A stretch of DNA of 6,241 bases. Origin: an uncultured Armatimonadota bacterium (GTDB lineage Bacteria; Armatimonadota; UBA5829; DTJY01). The first letter of the stretch is position 1. Every line of letters starts with the position of its first letter. The translations under genes and the position numbers were made by a program. The stretch lies in assembly GCA_937875395.1 (NCBI GenBank), contig CALNCU010000243.1:1-6241 (forward strand), in the 5' to 3' direction. Positions 5,654 to 6,241 of this stretch are shown here, one piece after another. The notes beneath the pieces are model-generated. The model saw only the letters and a list, made by a program, of their open reading frames with translations. It made no database searches and was not told the DNA's origin.

Positions 5654-6241
5654 TTAAAGCTCCTTCTCCGGCCGGGCCATTATCTCCGGCAGATCCGAGA
5701 GTGTGTAGCCGCATCTTTTCATAAACTCTATATGTGGGAAGAATTCGCCGATTTCATAGAGGTTATGGGAATCGCTTCCAAATACAAGCTTCACCCCGGA
5801 TTCTACGCATGCCTGCACAAACTCCGGCTGAGGCTCGTCTATGTTATGGAAGTTTAGTTCTGCCGCCACGTTGTTCTCTTTAAGAAGGCTCACAAGTTGC
5901 GGGATAATTTCGTAAGGTATGCGCATATTTTTGATCAAAAATAATCTGAACGGATGCGCCAGTATGTGTACGCCGCAGGTAAGGAACCGGCTTAGCAGGC
6001 GAAGTGTCTCTTCGGCTGCGGCCTGCGCGCTGGGGTTGGGTTTCATAATCTCCTGAAGCCAGTGAACGGCGCCCACAAGCACCTGCGCGCGCTCCATTTC
6101 TCCTGGAAGAACCACCGGGTTGCCCTTCCAGTCACAATCTATCTCAAGGCCGGTTATGGCAGGGGGCGCGAAGGGTTTTATCATGGTAAAATAATCTTGT
6201 ATACGTTCGCTTCGGCCCCGGGGTGCATTTTTCCCTTCGCT
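5654..6241 (-). CDS. PHP-domain phosphoesterase, histidinol-phosphatase-like (N-terminus outside window)
   Basis: The reading frame is open from the window edge (195 residues) to the TAA at 5654. The ATG at 6184 is probably internal: the 19 codons before it (ending RGRSERIQDYFT) look like the usual Arg-rich helix of PHP proteins, and the first metal-binding HxH motif of the family is absent and should lie further upstream, outside the window. Visible metal-site motifs, numbered from the edge, are GLEIDCD (Glu33), VGAVHW (His60), ILAHPFR (His96), AELNFH (Glu128) and FGSDSH (Asp157, His159). PHP enzymes hydrolyse phosphate esters with a cluster of two or three metals. Histidinol phosphatase is the nearest match by motif order, but the substrate is uncertain. 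It is on the same strand as the pump operon, 90 bases upstream, and appears to be a separate unit because marR has its own promoter. Confidence 0.87.
   Translation of the reverse strand, partial: SEGKNAPRGRSERIQDYFTMIKPFAPPAITGLEIDCDWKGNPVVLPGEMERAQVLVGAVHWLQEIMKPNPSAQAAAEETLRLLSRFLTCGVHILAHPFRLFLIKNMRIPYEIIPQLVSLLKENNVAAELNFHNIDEPQPEFVQACVESGVKLVFGSDSHNLYEIGEFFPHIEFMKRCGYTLSDLPEIMARPEKEL

Noticed and set aside
1..6241. tRNA, rRNA, CRISPR array, insertion sequence, attachment site or riboswitch
   Set aside because: I found no direct repeats with spacers, no transposase, no terminal inverted repeats and no tRNA-like fold. The only long gap is 90 bases and is filled by promoter and operator.

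Overview
The window reads as a diderm (two-membrane) bacterium of middling base composition. A TolC-type outer-membrane channel and a long periplasmic adaptor only make sense with an outer membrane. The phylum cannot be fixed from the sequence. Gene packing is tight and most genes are on the minus strand. ATA is used freely as an isoleucine codon.

Layout, in minus-strand order of transcription (right to left). At 6241-5654 is the C-terminal part of a PHP-domain (histidinol-phosphatase-like) hydrolase whose N-terminus lies outside the window. A 90-base gap follows, holding a near-consensus sigma-70 promoter (TTGACA, 17 bases, TATACT) and overlapping inverted repeats. From there run five closely packed genes: a MarR-family regulator (5563-5048), a TolC-family outer-membrane channel (5008-3728), a MacA/HlyD-type periplasmic adaptor (3725-2043), a LolD/MacB-type ATPase (2041-1316) and a MacB/FtsX-type permease (1319-105). 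Junctions are 39 bases, 2 bases, 1 base and a 4-base ATGA overlap, so this is very probably one operon. At the left edge (1-87, plus strand) there is a possible tail of a convergent gene, with two hairpins that could end transcription of the operon.

Function: together the last four genes encode a complete tripartite ABC efflux or export machine of the MacAB-TolC type. ATPase and permease are separate proteins rather than fused as in E. coli MacB. The adaptor bridges inner membrane and periplasm to the outer-membrane channel. The MarR protein probably controls its own promoter and hence the pump. The substrate (drug, peptide, lipid or siderophore) cannot be read from the sequence.

The most notable points are the promoter geometry, which places the transcription start exactly on the A of the marR ATG (a predicted leaderless mRNA), and the adaptor's hairpin, about twice the length of that in E. 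coli MacA, with a changed tip motif. I see no clearly novel system; the pump operon belongs to known families.
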